DNA from: Acanthaster planci
Lineage: Eukaryota; Echinodermata; Asteroidea; Valvatida; Acanthasteridae
Direction of reading: 5' to 3'
Assembly (NCBI RefSeq): GCF_001949145.1
Contig: NW_019091382.1
Location: 1,717,308 to 1,732,540, forward strand
DNA: 15,233 nucleotides
The notes under the pieces are model-generated. The model saw nothing but the letters and a program-made list of their open reading frames with translations. It did not search any database and had not been told where the DNA came from. Each line of letters opens with the position of its first letter. Position 1 is the first letter of the stretch. This document shows, one piece after another, positions 8,063 to 15,233 of this stretch. Both the position numbers and the translations under genes were made by a program.

Positions 8063-8558
8063 TCTCAGACACATTGTACTGTAATGTTTCATCCTCATTC
8101 TCTTCGAGTTCCTGTCTTTTTCGCTTACCGAAGAATTCCTCCGTTTTTTTTGCGAAGCCATGATCAATTACCAGCTACAAACATGGTACAACCGAGAATT
8201 TATAACCCTACGCCAGTATCGTGCTTTGACATGACTACGAACAAGATTAGGCCGAGCGCAAACTTTGCCTGTGCATGTGCATACCAGTGAATACACCAAA
8301 CACTGAAGAGCTAGGATTGGAATTACGTGGCGTGGAAATTAGGCCGTTATCGTCTTGTAAACATTGAGAATCAGTGCTTCACATTTCAAAACACAGAAAA
8401 GTGTGAACTTTTATTCAGGAATGTGAACAAAATACAAAATATTGGCAATACTTTTATTCAATCTGGGGAAATTCGTGCTGGGCGGCAGAGTTTATTTCGG
8501 ACCTACGTTCCGAGCACAAATTTTCAGTGCCGGGCTGGCCTGCCAAGTGCCGTCCATC
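8063..8558. other. Unassigned sequence after the Crypton-type remnant
   Basis: This may hold further decayed Crypton sequence, but no motif is readable. A minus-strand ATG at 8159-8161 opens a basic stretch (MASQKKRRNSS) followed by GTAAGC; see the rejected list. A 79-codon plus-strand frame ends near 8566 without recognisable content. Confidence 0.3.
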
Positions 8559-8603
8559 GTGGCTAGAACACTGGCCACAACATGTGGCCAGTGTTCTAGC
8601 CAC
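8559..8603. repeat. Perfect 21-bp inverted repeat with 3-nt loop
   Basis: The left arm at 8559-8579 (starts GTGGCTAGAACAC, ends GGCCACA) is exactly complementary to the right arm at 8583-8603 around the loop ACA. Pairing stops abruptly at both outer ends. There are no mismatches, unlike every other repeat in the window, which points to a young event or to selection. The 3-nt loop is too short for a typical animal microRNA precursor; as DNA it could extrude as a cruciform. Confidence 0.9.
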
Positions 8604-9228
8604 CCTTCAAGTTAATATGGACTACCTCAGTGGTGGGGGGATCCTGCTGTACATGTTTTTGGTTGACCTGTCCTGGAAAAATGGGTACTGTGCAAGAACA
8701 GTAAATTTGACTTTCACAAAATTGGTGTAAAAATGACCAAAAGGAGTTACTTAGAAACTGCTGAAGGTCTAGTACGTGAAAAAAAGCACTGTGATAATGT
8801 GAGGAAGAATGTCGAGGGGGTAGGAGGATTCTGACTCCCTTGCCTCTTTTAGGATTTAGCTCGCCACAACCAAGAACACTGTACTTGATACAACAATGGC
8901 ACATGGGTGACATAGTTTTTATGTATACCTGTATGTATACATAGAACTAAACATTACACTACACACATTTAAATTATGTACATGTACAAAGTATACACAT
9001 TCATATACATTTTCAATTTTGTCATTGTTCAAATAAACTCGAAAACTGTAAGAGTGCCCATCCAAAATCTTTCTGGAAACGTTGGTTACATCTTAAGCTC
9101 ACAATGAAAAATTACACATTTTGTTAAATACGCATATTCATAAATCAAGTCAAAGGTCATATTTTGAATAATCTTTCTGTGGAAAGTGGGATGATTTTGA
9201 TAATTTTATATATGATTGCCTGTCAAGA
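8604..9228. other. Unassigned AT-rich sequence with TATAC/ACATGT runs
   Basis: I recognise no gene. Bases 8921-9010 are rich in self-complementary TGTATAC and TACATGTA steps (for example ATGTATAC at 8921 and GTATACAT at 8935), a low-complexity pattern frequent in marine invertebrate genomes. The 105-codon minus-strand frame at 8596-8913 shows no domain. Confidence 0.3.
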
Positions 9229-9250
9229 GCTTTAACCACTTGCTGCCGGG
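9229..9250 (+). repeat. Possible piggyBac-type terminus, copy 1
   Basis: GCTTTAACCACTTGCTGCCGGG includes a TTAA followed by CCACTTGCTGCC. The same 22-base motif with two adjacent differences recurs at 15070-15091. TTAA is the piggyBac target, and piggyBac ends start with CC(C/A/T). The sequence to the right of the two copies is not alike, and no inverted partner is visible for either, so the family call is tentative. Confidence 0.3.
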
Positions 9251-10975
9251 AAACCCCATTTCAAGCACCACGCAGAGCTAGGGTGCCCCAAACGGGACAA
9301 ATTAAAGACCTGGTCCGTGTAACAAAAGACCGTACTCAGAACAAATGTCCTGCTGGGAATTACCCTCATTTTTTGGCTTGCATTTTGCGAAGGTAATCTG
9401 TCACTGTTTTTAAACAGTATACCACTGTGGCTGTCCCAACAAAGCAGATTAAGGTAGTAAGTCAAAAGTTTGTTAACCAGTATCTCAAAAACCGATTGAC
9501 CGATTGACATAAAATTTTGGTTCTGGGGGTTTCTGAAGGAATCCAATCAGCACACTGAATTTTGTTTCAATCCGTGACAGTCAGGTCCAAAAGCTTGTTG
9601 AATAGACACAGAATTTATCCTAATGGTCAAGGTGATTGGTTTATTCTATAAGTTTTTCTGGTGCCTTCAGCTAAGTTTAAACCTGTGTGTCATTACCTTT
9701 GTGAGTGATGGGATACAATGCCATCACTGTAGTCTCCAGTTCCCAGAGAAGAGAAACGCAAACACAGAGCACCAGTTGGAGCTTGGGTTCTACAAGGACC
9801 ATAAGGAAGAATCACTGCCTGATCAACGCCTGCCTGATTAGAGATTTGTGACACCCCACACCCACTCTACATTACTTATTGGCCAATGAAAATAGTCTTA
9901 ATTGCCCATTCTTTAGTGTTACAGGATTTTAAAATATGATTCTCATACAAAGCGAGAGTGAAGGAATAACATCTGACACTTGACACTGACTGGTTTTCTT
10001 TTAATATGTCCTTTGTATGTCTTTATACTGATTTCAAGAGCTGTCTGCTTTTTTCTAAGGGAATGCCACATTTGTGTATTTCTGTTAGGAATATTCTTTC
10101 TGGATTCACGATATAGGAGGAAACCAATGGAATCAGGACAGAAAAGCTAAACAGTTTGTTGAATTAGCTTTCTTTTCTTCCTCTGAAAACACTTATGTGG
10201 GAGGAATGAATTAAAAACAATGAATACATGTTTGCCGATCAAATAAAAATAATCAGGAAAATCAGATTACCTACCAGCTGTTTAAAAATTAAATGTTTTG
10301 TGAGCTTTCCTTATATACAGATATTGTGTTACCTACATATGAACAGAAATGACTCTGTTTTGTTGTTTGCATGTTGGATAAATCCTTGCTTTTTCAAGAA
10401 AAACAGTAAGAACTGAACTCAAGATATACGAGTCAAATGAAAGTGGGGCAGCAGACCAGAAAATTGTGGCATAAGCCATCTCTGTATGAGGTCCTAATTA
10501 CTATGTTTTAAAATGGGACTGATTGCATTCTTCTTGCCTGTGTCTGCATTGAGCCATTTGTCATAATGCTGATGTAGTTACTCTCATCCCTCTCATTGCA
10601 CATAGTCTGTTTTCACTATTAAAGTACTTACTCATCTCGCAAACAGGGCTGTCTGATGAGATACATAACTTCTGTTGGTGCTTCCTGTACCATCAGCACA
10701 GTGTATATGAAGGGTGTCTCAGAGTGAGGATGCCTGAGCAGCAAAACGGAAGGTGAAGGTGAAATTATCCAAAGGCAATCAACTATTCTCTGAAATCTAT
10801 GAATATAATTTCCAATTGTGTAAAGGTTTTACCTGCCACATACTTGGAATTATGGGGCTGAAGAGAAGAGACTAACCATATATTATTGTCCCTGTTAACA
10901 GGGTTTGCACCACCTTTTGAAGAAATGGTAGATTCATTCGTTCATGAAATGCAAATTAGCCCTAGCATGAAGGGT
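9251..10975. other. Long AT-rich stretch, no gene recognised
   Basis: I see no supported gene. Open frames at 9232-9546 (-), 9623-9841 (+) and 10228-10416 (+) lack recognisable domains. The second begins with a hydrophobic segment and contains CHHCSLQFPEK, which is too little to call a zinc finger. A short 8-base tandem (CCGATTGACCGATTGAC) lies near 9492-9508. This is probably intergenic or old repeat sequence. Confidence 0.35.
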
Positions 10976-11090
10976 ATACCCCCCGAGCCCCTGAGCATGT
11001 CTCTGTAGATCTAAGATACCTTTGACCTGTCTGAGGAATCAAAATGGGTGGGATGCTGAAGAAAAACTGAGATATCTGCGACTGGAGGTA
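10976..11090 (+). other. Weak gag-like trace
   Basis: Two overlapping frames each resemble parts of retrotransposon Gag proteins. The frame at 11043 reads NGWDAEEKLRYLRLE, like the 'NGW..E.KL.YL.L' helix of Ty3-type Gag. Another frame reads IPPEPLSMS, then FDLSEESKW, then RKTEISATGGKS with stops between, like the N-terminus of another Gag type. Both are short and cannot both be right. The block ends at a consensus-like splice donor (GAGGTAAGT at 11086-11094), which may be chance. Confidence 0.2.
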
Positions 11091-11130
11091 AGTCTGTCTT
11101 CCTTGGCCTTATATAATCCCAGTTATCACC

Positions 11131-11154
11131 TTTTATCATAAATTTATGGTAAAA
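11131..11154. repeat. Near-perfect 24-bp palindrome
   Basis: TTTTATCATAAA (11131-11142) is followed directly by TTTATGGTAAAA (11143-11154). The halves are reverse complements with one mismatch and no loop. The AT-rich composition makes chance plausible. Confidence 0.5.
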
Positions 11155-11629
11155 GATATTATTCACAGTGACTGTCCCCACTCTTTGCCTGCTGCGTGGA
11201 GTCTGAATTGATCAGTTGCATTGGTCCTCTTTCCAAACAAACCTTTTCGGCCTCTTGTTGCGGCTTTCACACACAAGCACAGCTGGTCTGCGTTGGGCTG
11301 TGTTTTCATGCAATGCAAGGTCAAAGTTCACTTTCTTTTCTGGATTAATTATGCAAACGGAGAGTGGGGCACATACAAATTGCAGTTGCACGTATGTAAA
11401 TCAGAAGTCGCGCCTATACAAATTGGAAGTCGAGCATATGCTAATTGCCTTAGACTAACTTTGGACCAATGAAAAGTGTTACTGTGGTGTGGGGCTGCCT
11501 TAATTGGCGGGAACCGCAATCAGTTCGTTCCTCTGTCACAGCCTTCTAAACGTGTTGACCTTTATCAATTTTCTGGAATATTTAGTTAAGTTTTTGTGGG
11601 GTAATTCAGACACTGAGCAGTTTGATTGA
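11155..11629. other. Unassigned sequence
   Basis: Two overlapping plus-strand open frames of about 80 codons (11216-11472) have no recognisable domain. A short ATG frame from 11471 (MKSVTVVWGCLNWREP) looks superficially like a THAP start but stops after 26 codons. Confidence 0.3.
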
Positions 11630-12130
11630 CAACGAACACATCAACCGCTGGCTAGATTTATCGACACTGATGTTAAAGAGGCAGAAAAACGGTCAAAATA
11701 CACCAACTCCTTGGCCTCGGGAAGTCGACCAATAGCAACGACCAAGCCAGCCAGAACCCGCTGTAATTGCCCGGCGGTTTTACCCCTTCCACCTCCAAGT
11801 TCTACTGCATGTCTGCAGATTCCTACACCAGTGTCCACTCAGGCGGACAATGTCATATTCTCCCAAGCTGCCGCATTTTTTTCTGTGGCTTCAGTTCCCC
11901 CGTGTTTGGCATCTTACTCTGCTGGGCATCCGGACAATCATTCATTCAGTTTGGGAGGAACTCGTGCTGCTAGTACTACTGAATCACAGGTTCCTTTTGC
12001 CTTTGGGTGGATTTCCCTGGTCTTTCAGGCCGCACACTCCAAAGCGATGCCCATCCATATTCATCTGAAAGTGGGACATTTTGCTAGTAAAACTTGGCAA
12101 AGGTGTTCACTGATGACCAGTCTGCTGTGA
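11630..12130 (+). pseudogene. Gag-like open frame with degenerate zinc knuckle
   Basis: The plus strand is open for 166 codons from a stop at 11627 to the stop at 12128-12130. The N-terminal part is charged (FIDTDVKEAEKRSKY), the middle is Pro/Ser/Ala-rich with basic residues (ATTKPARTRCNCP), and at 11903-11944 it reads CLASYSAGHPDNHS. That has the exact C-x2-C-x4-H-x4-C spacing of a retroviral-type zinc knuckle with the second and last Cys replaced by Ser. This architecture suggests the C-terminal half of a retrotransposon Gag. No ATG supports a start, so it would be an internal fragment. The last 120 bases overlap, on the opposite strand, the 3' end of the DIRS-like element. Chance resemblance is a real alternative. 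Confidence 0.35.
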
Positions 12131-12655
12131 CTAAAATTTGAGATGTAGGGTCCCTTACTCTTGCTGCTGCAGAAGAAGAAGCTGTATGGGTGGAATGCAC
12201 CTTATAATGGGAGACATCAATGCTAGCAGATGCCATCACTATTTTCAGCCACTGGGCAATAGCTAATGAAACTACTGAATGATAGGGTTTTCCACATGAC
12301 AGAAATAGCCTGGAATATCTTTGAGCGTATAGGCATCTAAGCAATCCTCTACACTAAATACGTGTATACACATTCAATGCTGAAAAGACATGTTAGGGTC
12401 TGCCAGATACCAGCTGAGGAACATTTAGACTGGCTGACTGGTGCAAATTCAAATGCTGTCCTAGATTTCTTCACAATGAAAGTCCAGAGTGCATAGTGAC
12501 GAGCGACGCCCTGCTTACACCAAATGTGCAATGTGACCAACTTTAGCATGAAAAGCTTCCAACTGAGCTTCCCATTTGAAGGAAGTGAACCAAGGTAACT
12601 TCAGAACTTTCCCAACATCCAAAATTGAATAAATATCTAAAAAAATTCCAAAACT
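12010..12655 (-). pseudogene. DIRS-like tyrosine recombinase domain, inactive
   Basis: It starts with VAEVLEFFLDIY (about 12655-12620), the usual opening of this recombinase. The SAM-like part normally following is mostly missing, and a basic core follows (LKLVTLHIWCKQGVARHYAL, then KKSRTAFEF, 12546-12430). The catalytic C-terminus is clear: LFLSCGKPYHSVVSL, QWLKIVMASASIDVS, VHSTHTASSSAAA, ILVTADWSSVNTFAKFY. The catalytic His is at 12195-12197. The HxxR Arg is His (codon 12186-12188), and the nucleophilic Tyr is at 12087-12089. The family has HSTR at that place, so the enzyme is dead. A stop follows the Tyr, but the same frame continues QNVPLSDEYGWASLWS to about 12035, like the family tail, so this stop is a mutation. 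Another frame change lies near 12345. Confidence 0.8.
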
Positions 12656-13640
12656 TCTGCTACAGGTGCTTGAACTGGATCAATTTGTCACTGATGAAAC
12701 AATCAACTCCAAGGATGCCAGGCTGACTTAAATTGAGCATTTGTTCCCTTCCTCCATGAGGACATGATGATTGAGGACACCGTCTGCCAGAGTCCTCTTG
12801 CTCCAATAGATTTTCTGGTATGCAAGCTGCCAGCTGCATCACTTTTTGCATGGGGTGTTGTTGAAGGTTTGTGACATAACCGAGGGAGATCTGGGCGCTA
12901 TGGTACCAGCAATGGTGTTTGCACTGTCTGCTTCAACAACAGTGGATACCATAGTTGAAGTTTTCCACACTGGTGCAATTAACAGCACTGTGGCCTCTTC
13001 TACTTAAATTTTTTGAACGCACCTTGAGAGTAGACTAAATAGAGGAAACAGATACCCTGCCACGTTGCTCTCAATGGTGGTAAATGCATCCACTTGCCAT
13101 GCTTGTTTATCTAGGTGCCACAGTACAAACCTTGGAATCTGTCACTTCAGCCGTGACACTAACAGATCTACAGGGCATTGAAATATCATTTTGTTTCTAC
13201 CACTGCTCTAAACGTTTTGGGAAGGAGATGCCACTCTGTGTTGTCACCGAAGGTTAGTCTGCTACAACATAGTGAACTCCTGGTAGAAATCCTCTGACAA
13301 TTTTATTCCCCTGTGCAGACACCATGTCCAGATCTAACTACAAGGGATGAGAACTTGTCCCCCCTTCGTGACTAATGTAGGAAATGACGGTGATGTTGTC
13401 AACCTGTAGTTGAATGTGTAACTTGCAATAATGGTTCACCAATGCTCAAAGGGTGTAGTCCACTGACAATAGTTCAAGATGGCTGATGTGCTGCTTTTGT
13501 TCTATATTGACTGCCTGGTGCCTGAATATGCAAGCACCCCAAACATTGGCGTAATATGTTTGTCTGGATCATTAAATTTGGTGATCAATTGAGAAGTGTC
13601 TAGCCATTCCAACTTCTCACACACTGTATCCAGCTTCTCT
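12656..13640 (-). pseudogene. DIRS-like RNase H and linker region, decayed
   Basis: From high to low coordinates, KLEWLDTSQLI leads into VWGACIFRHQAVNIEQKQHI and HLELLSVDYTL (about 13555-13465). VDNITVISYISHEGGTSSHP follows (13402-13340), the typical RNase H core 'DNTTVV.YI...GGT.S'. LPGVHYVVAD (about 13288-13258) equals 'IPG..NV.AD.LSR'. The linker then reads CPVDLLVSRLK, PRFVLWHLD, VDAFTTIES, YLFPLFSLLSRC, VLLIAPVW, and ends SQPGILGVDCFISDKLIQF near 12675, as in DIRS-group proteins before the recombinase. Frames change at least three times and several stops are present. Confidence 0.8.
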
Positions 13641-14605
13641 ACTCCTCCTTAGGGGCTTGTGATAGGATTACTCTAGTACTGTATGAACCATTGTGAGCCA
13701 TGCTGGTGGGTTGGTGTTGTCTATGGTAGCTGCTGGGAAACTGCCATTGGACCTCAGTGTTTGGGAATTGGGCTTGGAAATATTCGATGCGCCCAGAACC
13801 AGCTGGCGGGGGAAATATTTTGCCCCTAGTGCAGTGCCACTCTGCACTATTCTTGACTGTGATGCAATATGGTGGTGAAGGGAACTGAGCATTCGGATAC
13901 CGCCCACTCTATAGCCCAGACCTTGAAGTGTGGCGTGGCTAGCCCTGGACTGGACAGGGAATGGTTCAGCCAGCAGGTGTTAGAACAGAATCTCAAGTAT
14001 CGTGTACAATGCCACTCGATCATGTGCAGACCAACTCTTGTTGGTTTTGGGGAGAGTGGGGCCACAGAACAAACGCCACACTACCTTGCGTGCTCCGACA
14101 GTCCCAGGGTAGCCCCATTGACCCTATAGATCTAATAGGAAGGTGGGGGACAGTGGAACAAATTGCAGCACCCCCACCATCCCAGGTCGCCTCATTGACC
14201 CCATGTAGAATACTTGATGTTAGAGTAGCATAGGGTCAACGTGGAGCCTATGAAAATGCACGCACAGAAAGAGAAAGAAAATGCCACAAAACAACAAATA
14301 CACACACTCAATCATGAATAATAAGGAATGTACATTTATTGCAAAATGCTATAATTAATCAAATTAACACAGGAACGTGTAGCGAAATTGAAAACTCAAG
14401 AATTCAAAGATGCCAAAATTGATATGTCTGTTCAGAATCATGCTAAGGAAAAGAAGGGTGAACATGGCGGCTGGTCCACTATGCATCATTGGACTAGAGG
14501 GCGCACTATGGTTGATCAATTTTTTAGTGAATGGAATGAAACTCCAAGAAAATACAGTGAATGTTTGTAGTAGGTTGAAAGCAAAAGACCAACAGAACCT
14601 AAAAA
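13641..14605. other. Block replacing the RT palm; unrecognised
   Basis: A DIRS-like element should show the RT palm (PFGL and a YLDD-type active site) here, but I could not read it in any minus-strand frame. The block is somewhat GC-richer between 13690 and 14240 and carries partial symmetry: CATTGACCCTAT near 14116 against ATAGGGTCAACG near 14231, and GGTGGGGG (14142-14149) against CCCCCACC (14171-14178). This could be a foreign insertion, or a deletion with filler. Open frames on both strands (13668-13907, 13869-14129, 13961-14233, 14388-14570) carry no domain I recognise. Confidence 0.4.
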
Positions 14606-15060
14606 AGCTCCTGCAGTGAGTAAATCTTTCACTAATTTTATTCCTTTCATTTTGAAGTGTTGTATCTCATAAACTTACGCAAAGAACAAAAGTTAGTCAC
14701 TAGGTGGAGTTCTTCAGCTTTTTGAGAATCAAAACAAACATGAAATAAACTGTTGAATCACTGGTTCTTCCACAGTGACTGCCCCTTTCATAACATAAAA
14801 TTGAGCGTTCATTTCTGTTATCGGCATTCTGTTTTGTGATTGAAAGGGAACATCTAAAAATTCAATCTTTTGACCCACTATTGACTGAAGTGTCCAACTA
14901 CCTGTTGTAAGAGATCTCCAGTTTTCAACAAAATATTGCAGAACCCTTGATGGGATTGCTGCCCCGAAACTTTCTGTTCACTGCAGAGTAATATGGATAA
15001 GACATATTCCCCTTGTACGGTCCTGTAGTAGATGTAGCACTCTTGGTCACTTTTGCTGCC
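14606..15060 (-). pseudogene. DIRS-like Gag tail and N-terminal reverse transcriptase
   Basis: The minus strand first shows a basic Gag-tail segment (ANKLAAKVTKSA, then YYSAVNRKFRGSNP, about 15058-14964). A frame change leads to RVLQYFVENWRSLTTG and WTLQSIVGQKIEFLDVPFQS (about 14950-14835), the typical start of this RT ('GGRL..F..NW..LT.D.WVL...'). MKGAVTVEEPVIQQFIS (about 14803-14750) matches 'L.KGAI..V....FIS..F'. YEIQHFKMKGIKLVKDLL (about 14672-14620) matches 'YEHFKMEGI..VKDLL'. Homology stops abruptly near 14606, before the first catalytic Asp of the palm. Confidence 0.75.
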
Positions 15061-15069
15061 AATTTATTT

Positions 15070-15091
15070 GCTTTAACCACTTCATGCCGGG
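15070..15091 (+). repeat. Possible piggyBac-type terminus, copy 2
   Basis: GCTTTAACCACTTCATGCCGGG matches the motif at 9229-9250 except at two adjacent bases, in the same orientation. It lies 10 bases beyond the recognisable Gag tail of the DIRS-like element. The rest of any element would lie to the right, beyond the window. Confidence 0.3.
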
Positions 15092-15233
15092 GCATTTTTC
15101 AATGTTGATGATGCTGGGCCGGCATGACTATCATTTTTTCCGTTTTCAAAATCCTTCAAAAATCCATCATTTCATTTAACGGTCGTTTATAGCCGCACAA
15201 AGTAATCTTTAGGCACTACTCTAAGTTGGCAGG
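15092..15233. other. Unassigned window edge
   Basis: Nothing is recognised. If 15073 is a transposon end, this would be its interior. Confidence 0.3.

Larger units (their letters stand above)
12010..15060 (-). mobile_element. DIRS-like tyrosine-recombinase retrotransposon, fragmented
   Basis: Read on the minus strand, the order is Gag tail, N-terminal RT, a disrupted block, RNase H, linker, and tyrosine recombinase. RT-RNase H upstream of a tyrosine recombinase is diagnostic for the DIRS order, which integrates by recombination rather than with a DDE integrase. Known elements are about 4-6 kb long; about 3 kb is traceable here. No terminal repeats or internal complementary region were found. 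Stops and frameshifts occur in every domain. Confidence 0.8.

Noticed and set aside
8129-8161. Minus-strand start MASQKKRRNSS followed by GTAAGC, like a short first exon with a nuclear-localisation-type basic run.
   Set aside because: Eleven codons with low-complexity A/G content cannot support a gene call. It lies in sequence next to the decayed Crypton-type copy on the opposite strand.
9623-9841. 72-codon frame with hydrophobic start and CHHCSLQFPEK, considered as a small secreted or zinc-finger protein.
   Set aside because: Only one Cys pair with no properly spaced His pair; no ATG context or splice evidence stands out.
14464-14621. Plus-strand candidate first exon: ATG in strong Kozak context (AACATGGCG), 50 codons starting MAAGPLCIIGLEG, then a GTGAGT donor at 14616.
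   Set aside because: Its right end overlaps minus-strand DIRS RT homology (to about 14606), no downstream exon or protein family is recognised, and donor-like hexamers are common. Transcript data would be needed.
1-15233. Search for tRNA genes, tRNA-derived SINE promoters, CRISPR arrays and bacterial-type operons.
   Set aside because: No A-box/B-box pair, cloverleaf, regularly spaced repeat-spacer array or operon-like gene packing was found. The minisatellites have no unique spacers.

Overview
The window reads as repeat-rich, non-coding nuclear DNA of an animal. It has no operon-like gene packing, no long intact reading frame, and the decayed remains of several transposon classes that occur together in marine invertebrates (cnidarians, lancelets, echinoderms, molluscs and similar). 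The exact host cannot be named from sequence alone. I found no intact protein-coding gene and no RNA gene. The recognisable content is a transposon graveyard plus tandem repeats.

Layout, left to right. Bases 1-1890 are mostly unassigned, with weak diverged repeats at 612-1212 and an unrecognised minus-strand open frame at 1474-1875. A GAGACC-rich block that begins like a hAT transposon end lies at 1893-2031. Two inverted repeats (2431-2493 and 2675-2703) lead into a 5'-truncated, frameshifted LINE (2716-5240). Its reverse transcriptase is split by a 779-bp hAT-type element (3094-3872) flanked by an exact 8-bp target duplication. The next kilobase holds three different tandem repeats (55-bp, 64-bp and 61-bp units). 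A decayed Crypton-type tyrosine recombinase / DUF3504 copy lies at 7463-8062 (+). A perfect 21-bp inverted repeat with a 3-nt loop is at 8559-8603. Bases 9251-10975 are AT-rich with nothing recognisable.

The right third is dominated by a minus-strand DIRS-like retroelement read from about 15060 down to about 12010. It shows a gag tail and N-terminal reverse transcriptase (14606-15060), a foreign or unrecognisable block where the RT palm should be (13641-14605), RNase H and linker (12656-13640), and tyrosine recombinase (12010-12655). A plus-strand gag-like open frame with a degenerate zinc knuckle (11630-12130) runs into its 3' end. A 22-bp motif resembling a piggyBac-type end occurs at 9229 and again at 15070.

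None of these elements looks active: every coding remnant has stops, frameshifts or a lost catalytic residue. The value of the window is in its nesting order and in having two unrelated tyrosine-recombinase transposon classes about 4 kb apart. All family calls rest on reading translations by eye; no database search was run.
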